Below, one piece after another: positions 8,831 through 16,750 of a DNA stretch of 64,000 nucleotides. This DNA is from Rhizobium phaseoli (GTDB taxonomy: Bacteria > Pseudomonadota > Alphaproteobacteria > Rhizobiales > Rhizobiaceae), in assembly GCF_003985125.1 (NCBI RefSeq), contig NZ_ML133565.1, forward strand, positions 602,417 through 666,416. Reading direction: 5' to 3'. A program made the translations under genes and the position numbers. Each line of letters starts with the position of its first letter. The stretch's first letter is position 1. The notes beneath the pieces are model-generated. The model was not told where the DNA came from, did not search any database, and saw only the letters and a list, made by a program, of their open reading frames with translations.

Positions 8831-10740
8831 GACTCGTCCTCCGGAGTTTGCTTCGGCCAGAACCATCCCGTGAGGGTGATGGCTATCGGAATCGCTCCCC
8901 AGATCACCGCCCAGGGGGTGAAGATCGAGCCGATCAGCATGATGGTGGTGGCGATCGCCGCCAGGAACGGCCAGATCGAATTGGCTGGCATGGCTTCCCG
9001 CGCTTCCGGCTCGGCAGCCATAACGCTGCTGACGATTACTTCGCGTCGGTCGAGCCTGAGGCCCGTGGCCACCGGCAAGGTCTCTCCGTCCGCCCAGAGT
9101 GGTGCGGCGGATCGAACAACCGGGATGTGGCGGAAATTGTAGGGGGGAGGGGGCGAGGATGTGGCCCATTCCAGCGTCGAGGCGTTCCAGGGGTTCGGCC
9201 CTGCGAGCGGGCCGAATTTGAAGCTGCGCACCGCGTCGATGAAGAAGATGAGGAAGCCGGCAGCCAGGATGACGGCGCTGAGACTGACGAAAAGGTTCAA
9301 GCCTGCCCAGGGCAATTCCGGCGGATAGGTATAGATGCGTCGCGGCATGCCTTGCAGGCCGAGGATGTGCATCGGGAAGAAGGTCAGGTGAAAGCCGGTG
9401 AAGATGAGGCCGAAGGCCCATCGGCCGAGCCTTTCGCTCATCATGCGGCCGGTCATCTTCGGGAACCAATAGTAGATCGCGCCGATGAGCGGGAAGACGG
9501 AACCGCCGATCAGCACATAATGGAAATGTGCGACGACGAAATAGGTGTCGTGAACCTGCGTGTCGAGCGGCACGGAGGCCACCATCACGCCGGTCATTCC
9601 GCCGATGACGAAGGTAATCAGGAAGCCGATGATGAAAAGCAGCGGTGTCTTGAAGACGGGACGTCCGTCCCACAACGTCGCCAACCAGCAGAAGATCTGG
9701 GTCCCGGCAGGAATGGCGATCGCCATGCTGGAGGCGGTGAAGAAGCTGCTTCCGAGACGAGGCAGACCGGCAACGAACATGTGATGGACCCAAAGCCCGA
9801 AAGCCAGAACACCGGTCGCGATCATCGCCAGGACAAGCGGCAGATAGCCAAAGACCGGGCGCCGGGTGAACGTCGAGATCATGGCGGACACCATGCCGAC
9901 GGCGGGCAGGAAGATGATGTAAACCTCCGGGTGGCCGAAGAACCAGAACAGGTGCTGCCAGAGAAGGACGTCGCCGCCTTCCGAGGGATTGTAGAATTGC
10001 GTGCCGACCAGCCGGTCGAGAATGAGCGAAGAGGAGCTGAACATGATAGCCGGCATGGCCAGGATGACGAGAAAGGCCGTCACCAGCATCGACCAGACGA
10101 AGAGCGGAATGCGATTGAGCGACATGCCAGGCGCCCGCAGCTTGAAGACGGTCACGACGATTTCGACGGCGACGGCAAGGGCGGATACTTCGGTGAAGGT
10201 GATCATCTGTGCCCAGAGGTCCACCCGCTTTCCCGCGCCATATTGCGGACCGGCCAACGGCACGTAAGAGAACCAGCCAACATCGGGGGCGGTATCGAGA
10301 GCCAGAGAGATCCAGAGAAGCAGCCCCCCGGCCAGAAATATCCAATAGGAGAAGGCATTCAGCCTTGGAAAGGCGATGTTGCGCGTTCCGACCATCAGCG
10401 GAACAAGATAGACCGCCATTGCCTCCATCACCGGCACGGCGAAAAGGAACATCATGTTGCTCCCGTGTACGGTGAAAATCTGGTTATAGCGGTCGGCGCT
10501 GATGAAGCGTGCCTCCGGGAAAGCAAGCTGCAGGCGCATCGACAGCGCAAGCACGCCGCCGAGGAGCAGGAAGAGGAAGGCTGTCGCGATATAACGCCGC
10601 CCGATGATCTTGTGATCGACCGTGGACAATGCCGCCAGCAGCCCTGACGGCGTCGACCAAGTTCGCCTGAGAAGGGCTTCGGCGCCTTCATCGCCGGCTG
10701 CCAGATCAGCGGGGGATGGGATATTGGCCTGGCCGGTCAT
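8827..10740 (-). CDS. coxN: Heme-copper oxidase subunit I, divergent (CoxN-like)
   Basis: 637 aa with about 12 core membrane helices plus extra C-terminal hydrophobic segments, longer than the usual 530-560 aa of aa3 subunit I but in line with alternative rhizobial CoxN as I recall it. Active-site ligands are intact: H92 (TVHGSNMMF) and H407 for low-spin heme, H405 for high-spin heme, and H270, H319, H320 for CuB, with the cross-linking Y274 in GHPEVYI; E272 is kept. The D-channel entry aspartate is asparagine (N121 in GTRNIAFPR) and the K-channel lysine is glutamine (Q348 in PAGTQIFCW). It should reduce oxygen to water with electrons from cytochrome c via subunit II. ATGA overlaps join it to both neighbours. 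Confidence 0.93.
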   Translation of the reverse strand: MTGQANIPSPADLAAGDEGAEALLRRTWSTPSGLLAALSTVDHKIIGRRYIATAFLFLLLGGVLALSMRLQLAFPEARFISADRYNQIFTVHGSNMMFLFAVPVMEAMAVYLVPLMVGTRNIAFPRLNAFSYWIFLAGGLLLWISLALDTAPDVGWFSYVPLAGPQYGAGKRVDLWAQMITFTEVSALAVAVEIVVTVFKLRAPGMSLNRIPLFVWSMLVTAFLVILAMPAIMFSSSSLILDRLVGTQFYNPSEGGDVLLWQHLFWFFGHPEVYIIFLPAVGMVSAMISTFTRRPVFGYLPLVLAMIATGVLAFGLWVHHMFVAGLPRLGSSFFTASSMAIAIPAGTQIFCWLATLWDGRPVFKTPLLFIIGFLITFVIGGMTGVMVASVPLDTQVHDTYFVVAHFHYVLIGGSVFPLIGAIYYWFPKMTGRMMSERLGRWAFGLIFTGFHLTFFPMHILGLQGMPRRIYTYPPELPWAGLNLFVSLSAVILAAGFLIFFIDAVRSFKFGPLAGPNPWNASTLEWATSSPPPPYNFRHIPVVRSAAPLWADGETLPVATGLRLDRREVIVSSVMAAEPEAREAMPANSIWPFLAAIATTIMLIGSIFTPWAVIWGAIPIAITLTGWFWPKQTPEDES

Positions 10741-11735
10741 CGGAGTTCACTCAGATAGGCAGTCAATTGCCGCAGCTCTTCGCTGGTGAGGGGAACCAAG
10801 GGCATGTTGTTTCCCGGCTTCAACGTCTGCGGATCGGCAATCCACGCGGCGATCGAGCCCCGGCTATTCTCCAGCAGCCCCGCCCCGATCATGCTGCGGC
10901 TGCCGACATGGGTAAGATCCGGTCCTGAGATGCCGCCCGCAGCAGTGCCGCGGACCGTGTGGCAGGCGGCGCATGGCTTGCTGATAAAGACCAGCTTGCC
11001 CGCCGCGGCATCGCCATCGGCCGGCTCGACCGCCGCTCTTCGCTGCGCGTCCAGCCAGCGGGCATACTCGTCAGGCTCCTCGGCAACCACCAGCAGAGCC
11101 ATGTGGCTGTGCTGCAGGCCGCAGAATTCGGCGCATTGACCGCGATAGATTCCAGGTTTGTCTGCATGAAGCGTCAGCCCGTTCTCGCGGCCGGGAACCA
11201 GATCCTGCTTTCCCGTCAGGTTCGGTATCCAGAATGAGTGAATGACGTCCGTTGCCTCCAGGCGCAGCCGGACGTCGGTTCCCACCGGAATATGCAGTTC
11301 GTTGGCCGTCTGAAAGGTTTTGGCCGGGTCCGCATCAAGATAAGTGAACTGCCACCACCATTGCTGGCCCCGAACGACGATCGTCGCAGGATCAGCCTCG
11401 CGCCAGTCGATGCTGCGCGTGGCGTAAAAGCTCGAGACGGTCAGAAATGTTATGACGAGAACGGTCCCCACAATTGCCGCGCTTACGACCCTGCCCATGG
11501 AACGCTCGGTCTGAGGCCTGCCGGGCGCCGGGTTGTTACTGCGAAGCAGGGCCCAGGCCATCACGGCCATGACCAGCACGAAGACGACGCCGCAGACCGC
11601 GACGAACAGCAATAGCAACTCTCTAAGCTCCATGGCTGAAGGTCCATCGGCATTCAGCGCCGATTGCGGATCGCCAGTGCAGCTGGAGAGAAACAGGAGA
11701 TGGGGGAGTAGAGAAGAGGCGCGCGGGATCTTCAA
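10737..11735 (-). CDS. coxM: Cytochrome c oxidase subunit II with fused cytochrome c (CoxM-like)
   Basis: 332 aa. The N-terminus ends in a lipobox-like LFLSSC with cysteine at residue 19, then two membrane helices (about 38-63 and 84-104). A cupredoxin domain follows with complete CuA ligands: H166, then C201, E203, C205, H209 and M212 in CAEFCGLQHSHM. A cytochrome c domain is fused at the C-terminus with C255-A-A-C258-H259 and a probable distal methionine in GNNMPLVP. This is the caa3-type layout: electrons enter the fused heme c, pass to CuA and on to subunit I. It overlaps both adjacent genes by four bases. The symbol follows Bradyrhizobium CoxM, which has the same fusion. Confidence 0.93.
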   Translation of the reverse strand: MKIPRASSLLPHLLFLSSCTGDPQSALNADGPSAMELRELLLLFVAVCGVVFVLVMAVMAWALLRSNNPAPGRPQTERSMGRVVSAAIVGTVLVITFLTVSSFYATRSIDWREADPATIVVRGQQWWWQFTYLDADPAKTFQTANELHIPVGTDVRLRLEATDVIHSFWIPNLTGKQDLVPGRENGLTLHADKPGIYRGQCAEFCGLQHSHMALLVVAEEPDEYARWLDAQRRAAVEPADGDAAAGKLVFISKPCAACHTVRGTAAGGISGPDLTHVGSRSMIGAGLLENSRGSIAAWIADPQTLKPGNNMPLVPLTSEELRQLTAYLSELR

Positions 11736-12484
11736 GGCCGAACACCTCGATCGGAACGGACGCCGGCCGGTCCCTCCTCGAAATGGCTTGCCGCCGGTGC
11801 GCGGTTCTCGGCTGGTCTGGTATGTTTGTCGTCGTTCCGGCTTGGCGCAGTATAGGGTGCCGAATAGGCGCCGATCGTCCTGATGTAGCCTGCGAGCTGC
11901 CAGATCTGGTCGCTCGTCATCTTGTTGGCGAAGGACGGCATGCCATTAGGCCGTCCGTCGCGAATGGATGCCACGACCGAGACCATTTCCGAACCGTACA
12001 GCCACCAGCCATCGAGAAATGAAGGGCCGGTTCCGCCTCGCCCATCTCCATGGCAGATAGGGCAGCCGAACCAGGAATAAAGACGCTTGCCTTGGCTCAG
12101 ATCATAGGCGGTGGTTTCATAGGGCTTGTCGAGGGCGAAATAGACGTCGGGCGGTGTCCCGCCGATCTTGTCGGGCATCAGCCGGAACTGGTCGAGCGCT
12201 GAGGTAACAGGGGGATCGGCGCGATATTGCCTGGGATGCCTTGCCCAGCCGATCACGGCGCCGATAGCAAACACGCAGAGAATTGCTGCCGAGGCGAACC
12301 AAATTCCGGGCTTTTTTTCGGTTATTCGGTCGAGACGCGGTCGTAGCTCAACCAAGGCACCCATCGCGGCGGGATAGGCCCGATCCTGCCGTGGACGAAG
12401 TGCCCAGCCGATAGCTGCCGCTGCGGCGGCCACGCAGAAAAGCGTCGCTGCCATAAACCAGCTTCGGTTCTTGCTTTGGCGCAT
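11732..12484 (-). CDS. Membrane cytochrome c with duplicated anchor
   Basis: 250 aa. A single cytochrome c domain has C141-P-I-C144-H145 followed by GDGRGGTGPSF, with GMPSF (M182) or M189 as sixth-ligand candidates. The N-terminal 108 residues contain two consecutive anchor units: AAIGWALRPRQDRAYP at about 23-38 and AVIGWARHPRQYRADP at about 76-91, each ending a hydrophobic helix, so the anchor looks like an internal duplication. With two helices, the heme domain and both tails would lie on defined sides of the membrane. It starts 14 bases after the stop of the molybdopterin enzyme and overlaps the subunit II gene, so it is placed to carry electrons between the two complexes. Confidence 0.85.
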   Translation of the reverse strand: MRQSKNRSWFMAATLFCVAAAAAAIGWALRPRQDRAYPAAMGALVELRPRLDRITEKKPGIWFASAAILCVFAIGAVIGWARHPRQYRADPPVTSALDQFRLMPDKIGGTPPDVYFALDKPYETTAYDLSQGKRLYSWFGCPICHGDGRGGTGPSFLDGWWLYGSEMVSVVASIRDGRPNGMPSFANKMTSDQIWQLAGYIRTIGAYSAPYTAPSRNDDKHTRPAENRAPAASHFEEGPAGVRSDRGVRP

Positions 12485-12498
12485 CGCCGAAACCTGGT

Positions 12499-14901
12499 TC
12501 AGGACCGCGAGGATTGGGCGGAGAGGCTGAGACGCACCGGCAGCAGCTTATAAGACGGCGTCTTGGCCTTAGCATCATGATGCGCCAGCGGAAAGAGCGG
12601 GTTCGCCTCCGGATAATAGGCTGCGCAGCAGCCGGCCGGAATATCGTGCCGCACGACTTTGAATTCTGTGACGCGGCGCATCTTTGCGACTTCGATGGCC
12701 GTCGTCAGATCGACGAAGTCACCCTCTTTGAAGCCCAGCCTGAGAATGTCCTCCTCGTTCATGAAGACCACCTTTCTCGTCCCCTTCACGCCGCGGTAGC
12801 GATCGCCATAGGCATAGATCGTCGTATTGAACTGATCGTTCGCGCGCAGGGTGGTAAGGTTGAGAACCTCCCCGGCGCCGGAACCGATATCGAGTTCGGG
12901 AAAGAGCCGCGATGGGGTGATGAAGTTGGCTTTCTGGTTCGCAGTCGTCCATTTTCGCTCCCGCGCCGGTACGGGTCTCGGAATGCCGCCTGGCTGGAAC
13001 ATGCGTTTGTTGAAATCCCTGAATGTCTCGGGATAGGTCGCTTCGATCGCGTCGCGGATCTTCGAATAGTCGCCGACCCATTCATCCCAGGGCACCCGAC
13101 CTTTCGTCAGCGTTGCTTTGGCCATGCCGGCGATGATTGCAGGTTCCGACAGCAGCTCGTCGCTTGCCGGTTTTGCCCTTCCGCGCGAGCCGTGGAAATG
13201 CGCCACCGAGCTTTCGATGGAGACGGCTTGCGGGCCGCTTGCCTGATCATCGATCTCGATCCGGCCGAGGCAGGGCAGGAGGTAGGCAATCTCGCCATGG
13301 ATCACATGGCTGCGATTGAGTTTGGTTGCAATCTGGACACTGAGGCGCAGTTTCCGCCAAGCCTCTTCCATCGCCTCCGTTTCCGGAACCGCACGCAAGA
13401 AATTACCGCCGAGCCCGACAAATGCCTTTGCCTCCCCTTGCATGATGGCTTTGCAGGTATCGACCGTCGAGCGCCCCTCCCATCTCGGAGGCTCGAAGTG
13501 ATAAAGTACCGACAGCTTGTCGAGCGGGACGAGCGCGGGCTTTTCGGTTATTCCGACCGTGCGCTGTCCCTGAACGTTCGAATGTCCTCGCACGGCGCAG
13601 ATGTTTGCGCCCGGCTTACCGACATTGCCGCGCAACAGCGCGAGATTGGCGACCATGTGGACGTTCTGGACGCCCATCACATGCTGGGTCAGGCCCATGC
13701 CGTAGATCATCAGCACGGCCTCTGAATGCGCATAGATGCGCGCCGCCTGGATCATCTGTTCGCGGGTCAGGCCGGAAACACGCTCCAGTTCGGCCCAATC
13801 GTGCCGACGGGCGGTGTCGGCGAACTCTTCGAAGCCCGACGTATGCGTGTTGATGAAATCGTGGTCGAGCACGTGCTTCTTGTCGGCTGCGGCGATGGAA
13901 GCGGCAAAGGCGACCGCCGCAGCGTTGTCCGGTTTGTCAGGAACGGCGTCGGAGCCTGAAACCTTGCTCGCGCCTATCGCCTTCAAGGCATCGTCGGCTT
14001 CGATCAAGGCTTTGCAGACCCCGAACAGGGCTGCGATATCACCGCCGTTCTTCACCTGGAAATATTCCGAGGAAATCGGCGTCGATCGGCCGGTCAGCAT
14101 CTGGCTCGGCATTTGCGGGTTGATGAAACGCTCAAGGCCGGCTTCGCGCAGCGGATTGAAGGTGACGATCCTGACGCCTCTATCGGCCGCATCCTGCAGA
14201 TCGTGCAGCATTCTCGGCGAAGAGGTGGCGACATTCTGCGCCAGGTAGAAGATGCAGTCGCAGTTCTGGAAGTCCGAAAGGATCGCCGTGCCGACGGTCG
14301 CGCCGATGCTTTCCGGGAGCCCGACCGACGTGCTTTCGTGGCACATATTCGAGGAGTCGGGTAAGTTATTGCTGCCGAAGATGCGCGCAAAAAGCTGATA
14401 CATGTAGGAGGTTTCCAGGGAGGCGCGACCCGAGGTGTAGAAATCCACCTGCTGCGGAGGAATGGAACGCAGCTCTCTGCCGATTTCGTCAAAGGCCTCG
14501 TCCCAGCTCACCGGTTCGTATTTGTCCGTCGCGCTGTTCCATCGCATCGGGTGGGTAAGCCGACCCTGCTCCTCGAGATCGTGATCGCTCCATTGCTCCA
14601 GTTCCTGCAATGTATGGGCGGCAAAAAAAGCGCGGTTCGCCCGGCGCGTGGTGATCTCCCAGGCAGTTGCCTTTGCGCCCTCCTCGCAGAATTCCATCGC
14701 ATGCGGTTTTGCAGGCTTGGCCCAGGCACAGCTCACGCACATATAGCCGTCCGGTTTGTTGTGGTGGGCAAGCAGCGACGATCCGGATCGCGGGACGTGC
14801 TCGCGCAGAAGGATTTCTCCGACAGCTCTCGCCGCTCCCCAGCCGCCCGCCGTCCCTGTGTTTTCTCCAATTGTTGGGTGATGTTTCGACTTCGTTGACA
14901 T
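12499..14901 (-). CDS. FdhF/YdeP-family molybdopterin oxidoreductase
   Basis: 800 aa from the ATG at 14901-14899, preceded by GGGGAG; a longer in-frame start at 15051 lacks support. It belongs to the family of formate dehydrogenase alpha-like proteins typified by E. coli YdeP (TIGR01701). The N-terminus holds C55-V-S-C58 and C72 in YMCVSCAWAKPAKPHAMEFC, only part of a normal 4Fe-4S ligand set. C187 in SNMCHESTSVGL sits where formate dehydrogenases carry the Mo/Sec ligand. Later blocks YGMGLTQHVMGVQNVHMVAN and GKPGANICAVRGHSNVQG bind the bis-MGD cofactor. No Tat signal is visible, so it is probably cytoplasmic. Substrate is not proven: YdeP relatives are linked to acid resistance, and formate oxidation is only inferred. 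It is the first large gene of the oxidase operon. Confidence 0.88.
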   Translation of the reverse strand: MSTKSKHHPTIGENTGTAGGWGAARAVGEILLREHVPRSGSSLLAHHNKPDGYMCVSCAWAKPAKPHAMEFCEEGAKATAWEITTRRANRAFFAAHTLQELEQWSDHDLEEQGRLTHPMRWNSATDKYEPVSWDEAFDEIGRELRSIPPQQVDFYTSGRASLETSYMYQLFARIFGSNNLPDSSNMCHESTSVGLPESIGATVGTAILSDFQNCDCIFYLAQNVATSSPRMLHDLQDAADRGVRIVTFNPLREAGLERFINPQMPSQMLTGRSTPISSEYFQVKNGGDIAALFGVCKALIEADDALKAIGASKVSGSDAVPDKPDNAAAVAFAASIAAADKKHVLDHDFINTHTSGFEEFADTARRHDWAELERVSGLTREQMIQAARIYAHSEAVLMIYGMGLTQHVMGVQNVHMVANLALLRGNVGKPGANICAVRGHSNVQGQRTVGITEKPALVPLDKLSVLYHFEPPRWEGRSTVDTCKAIMQGEAKAFVGLGGNFLRAVPETEAMEEAWRKLRLSVQIATKLNRSHVIHGEIAYLLPCLGRIEIDDQASGPQAVSIESSVAHFHGSRGRAKPASDELLSEPAIIAGMAKATLTKGRVPWDEWVGDYSKIRDAIEATYPETFRDFNKRMFQPGGIPRPVPARERKWTTANQKANFITPSRLFPELDIGSGAGEVLNLTTLRANDQFNTTIYAYGDRYRGVKGTRKVVFMNEEDILRLGFKEGDFVDLTTAIEVAKMRRVTEFKVVRHDIPAGCCAAYYPEANPLFPLAHHDAKAKTPSYKLLPVRLSLSAQSSRS

Positions 14902-15066
14902 GTCTAGCTCCCCACAGTGCCGAAGCGGAAATCCCCGGCAAGTTATTCGCGGTCCGAACTCTCCGGGGAACAAACTGTTCCAGGCGTGCCAGCGGAGGCG
15001 CCTGACGATTGCCGGGACTGAGAGGCGAATGAACGATCCCTGACGGCTCAATCATGGCGCAGGCGC

Positions 15067-15324
15067 TCAGAGTGGTGTCGGCGCCTCGGCCTCGACCTCA
15101 GCATAGAGCTGGCCGCACATCGTCAGCGATCGCCGCATGGCAGCGACCCGGTCCTCGGCGTCTTTGGAGGAATAGGCCCAGATTTCGGTGGCCCAGCTCT
15201 TGCCATCCATCTCGTACTGAAGGGCGAATTTGTAGAGACGTCGCGCGTCCGCGTCGCTGCTTAAGAAAGCGCGATCCGGATCGTCGCAGTGCTCTCTGTT
15301 GCGGGGGAAACGTATAACATTCAC
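15067..15324 (-). CDS. Small conserved-looking protein, function unknown
   Basis: 85 aa if started at the GTG at 15324-15322 (VNVIRFPRNREH..), which is preceded by a GAGG; the frame is open up to an ATG at 15435 (122 aa), but the upstream part looks less protein-like. It contains an amphipathic stretch LYKFALQYEMDGKSWATEIW then AYSSKDAEDRVAAMRRSL, an aromatic-rich small-protein layout with no membrane segment or signal peptide. It lies 165 bases upstream of the fdhF-like gene on the same strand and may be the first gene of that transcript. I do not recognise a family; function unassigned. Confidence 0.5.
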   Translation of the reverse strand: MNVIRFPRNREHCDDPDRAFLSSDADARRLYKFALQYEMDGKSWATEIWAYSSKDAEDRVAAMRRSLTMCGQLYAEVEAEAPTPL

Positions 15325-15604
15325 AACAACGTGCTCCTCGGATCGCCTCGTCGCCAAGGCTCGACAGGCGCTTTCCAAGGACCAAACCAGACCACTTGAA
15401 TTTCGTTCCCTTCGATTGCCGTTGGAGCGGTTCATCGTCCGACCGTCGAAGCACGCGCGCCAGAAAGCAGTTGATTGCGGAGCGCCGGAAGCGGACTACC
15501 CTCCCATGCGGGGGGCGCAGGCTGGCACGACGGCGGTTGACGTTGCCGCACGCACGGCACGTCGGCGACACGTTCCCTCTTGATCGGCGAGGCCTTGGGT
15601 CTCT

Positions 15605-16708
15605 TCAGGCGTAGGCGAAGCCTTTCGTCACACCGACCGACGGAACATTTCGTGCCATGACTTTCAGATCCTCGCGAACCATCTCCGCAACCAGCTGATC
15701 AAGACTGGTCTCGTGTTTCCACCCAAGCTTCGTGTGCGCTTTCGTCGGATCGCCAATCAGAAGATCAACTTCTGTCGGACGGAAGTAGGTTGGATCGATT
15801 TCCACCACACACTGACCGGATGTCTTGTCGTATCCCTTTTCCTCGACCCCGCTGCCACGCCAGTCGATCGGCATGCCCACCTTGGCGAAGGCCTTGTCCA
15901 CAAAGGAACGAACCGAATGCGTTTCGCCGGTCGCCAGGACATAGTCTCCCGGTTCGTCCTGCTGCAGCATCAGCCACATGCCGCGGACATATTCTCGCGC
16001 ATGTCCCCAGTCGCGCTTGGCGTCCAAATTGCCGAGATAGAGCTTCTCCTGCAATCCAAGATGGATCGCAGCCGCCGCCCGGGTGATTTTACGCGTGACG
16101 AATGTTTCGCCGCGGATCGGGCTTTCATGATTGAACAAAATCCCGTTGGAGGCATGCATGCCGTAGGCCTCGCGATAATTGACCACAATCCAATAGGCAT
16201 AGAGCTTGGCCGCCGCGTAGGGTGAGCGAGGGTAGAAAGGTGTCGTTTCGCTCTGCGGAACTTCCTGGACTTTGCCGTAGAGTTCCGAGGTGGATGCCTG
16301 ATAGAAGCGCGTCTTCTTGGTCAGCCCCAGCAGGCGAATTGCTTCAAGCAGCCGCAGGGTGCCGGTTCCATCGGCGTTGGCAGTATATTCCGGTGTCTCG
16401 AAGGAAACTTGAACGTGGCTCTGCGCGGCGAGATTATAAATCTCGTCCGGCTGCGTTTCCTGTATGACGCGGATGAGATTGGTCGAATCGGTCATATCCC
16501 CGAAGTGCAAAATGAAGCGAGGATTCTCGACATGGGGGTCCTCGTACAGATGCTCGATGCGACTGGTATTGAAGGACGACGAGCGTCGTTTGAGGCCGTG
16601 AACGATATAGCCCTTGTCCAGGAGCAGTTCGGCCAAATATGCACCGTCCTGCCCTGTTATGCCCGTAATCAGCGCAACTTTTCGGTTCTTTTTCATTCCG
16701 GCATCCAT
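15605..16708 (-). CDS. gmd: GDP-mannose 4,6-dehydratase
   Basis: 367 aa, the usual length. It converts GDP-mannose to GDP-4-keto-6-deoxymannose, the precursor of GDP-fucose, GDP-rhamnose and perosamine. NADP-binding GITGQDG is at residues 16-22, and [51 protein letters not shown] (read in pieces) with its Y-x3-K pair, and [10 protein letters not shown] are diagnostic for Gmd. The start ATG at 16708 is preceded by GGAGAG seven bases upstream; a second ATG four codons later is possible. It stands alone on the minus strand downstream of the Wzc-like gene. No GDP-fucose synthase or perosamine synthase is adjacent, though an aminotransferase at 38260 could use the 4-keto product. Confidence 0.95.
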   Translation of the reverse strand: MDAGMKKNRKVALITGITGQDGAYLAELLLDKGYIVHGLKRRSSSFNTSRIEHLYEDPHVENPRFILHFGDMTDSTNLIRVIQETQPDEIYNLAAQSHVQVSFETPEYTANADGTGTLRLLEAIRLLGLTKKTRFYQASTSELYGKVQEVPQSETTPFYPRSPYAAAKLYAYWIVVNYREAYGMHASNGILFNHESPIRGETFVTRKITRAAAAIHLGLQEKLYLGNLDAKRDWGHAREYVRGMWLMLQQDEPGDYVLATGETHSVRSFVDKAFAKVGMPIDWRGSGVEEKGYDKTSGQCVVEIDPTYFRPTEVDLLIGDPTKAHTKLGWKHETSLDQLVAEMVREDLKVMARNVPSVGVTKGFAYA

Positions 16709-16750
16709 GGTTACTCTCCAATTCGAATACTGCCGAAGTATATTGCTGCG

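Noticed and set aside
8848..10647. A 599-codon open frame antisense to the subunit I gene
   Set aside because: It is rich in D, R, E, G and H as expected of a mirror frame of a GC-rich membrane protein gene; the sense product has all oxidase ligands.
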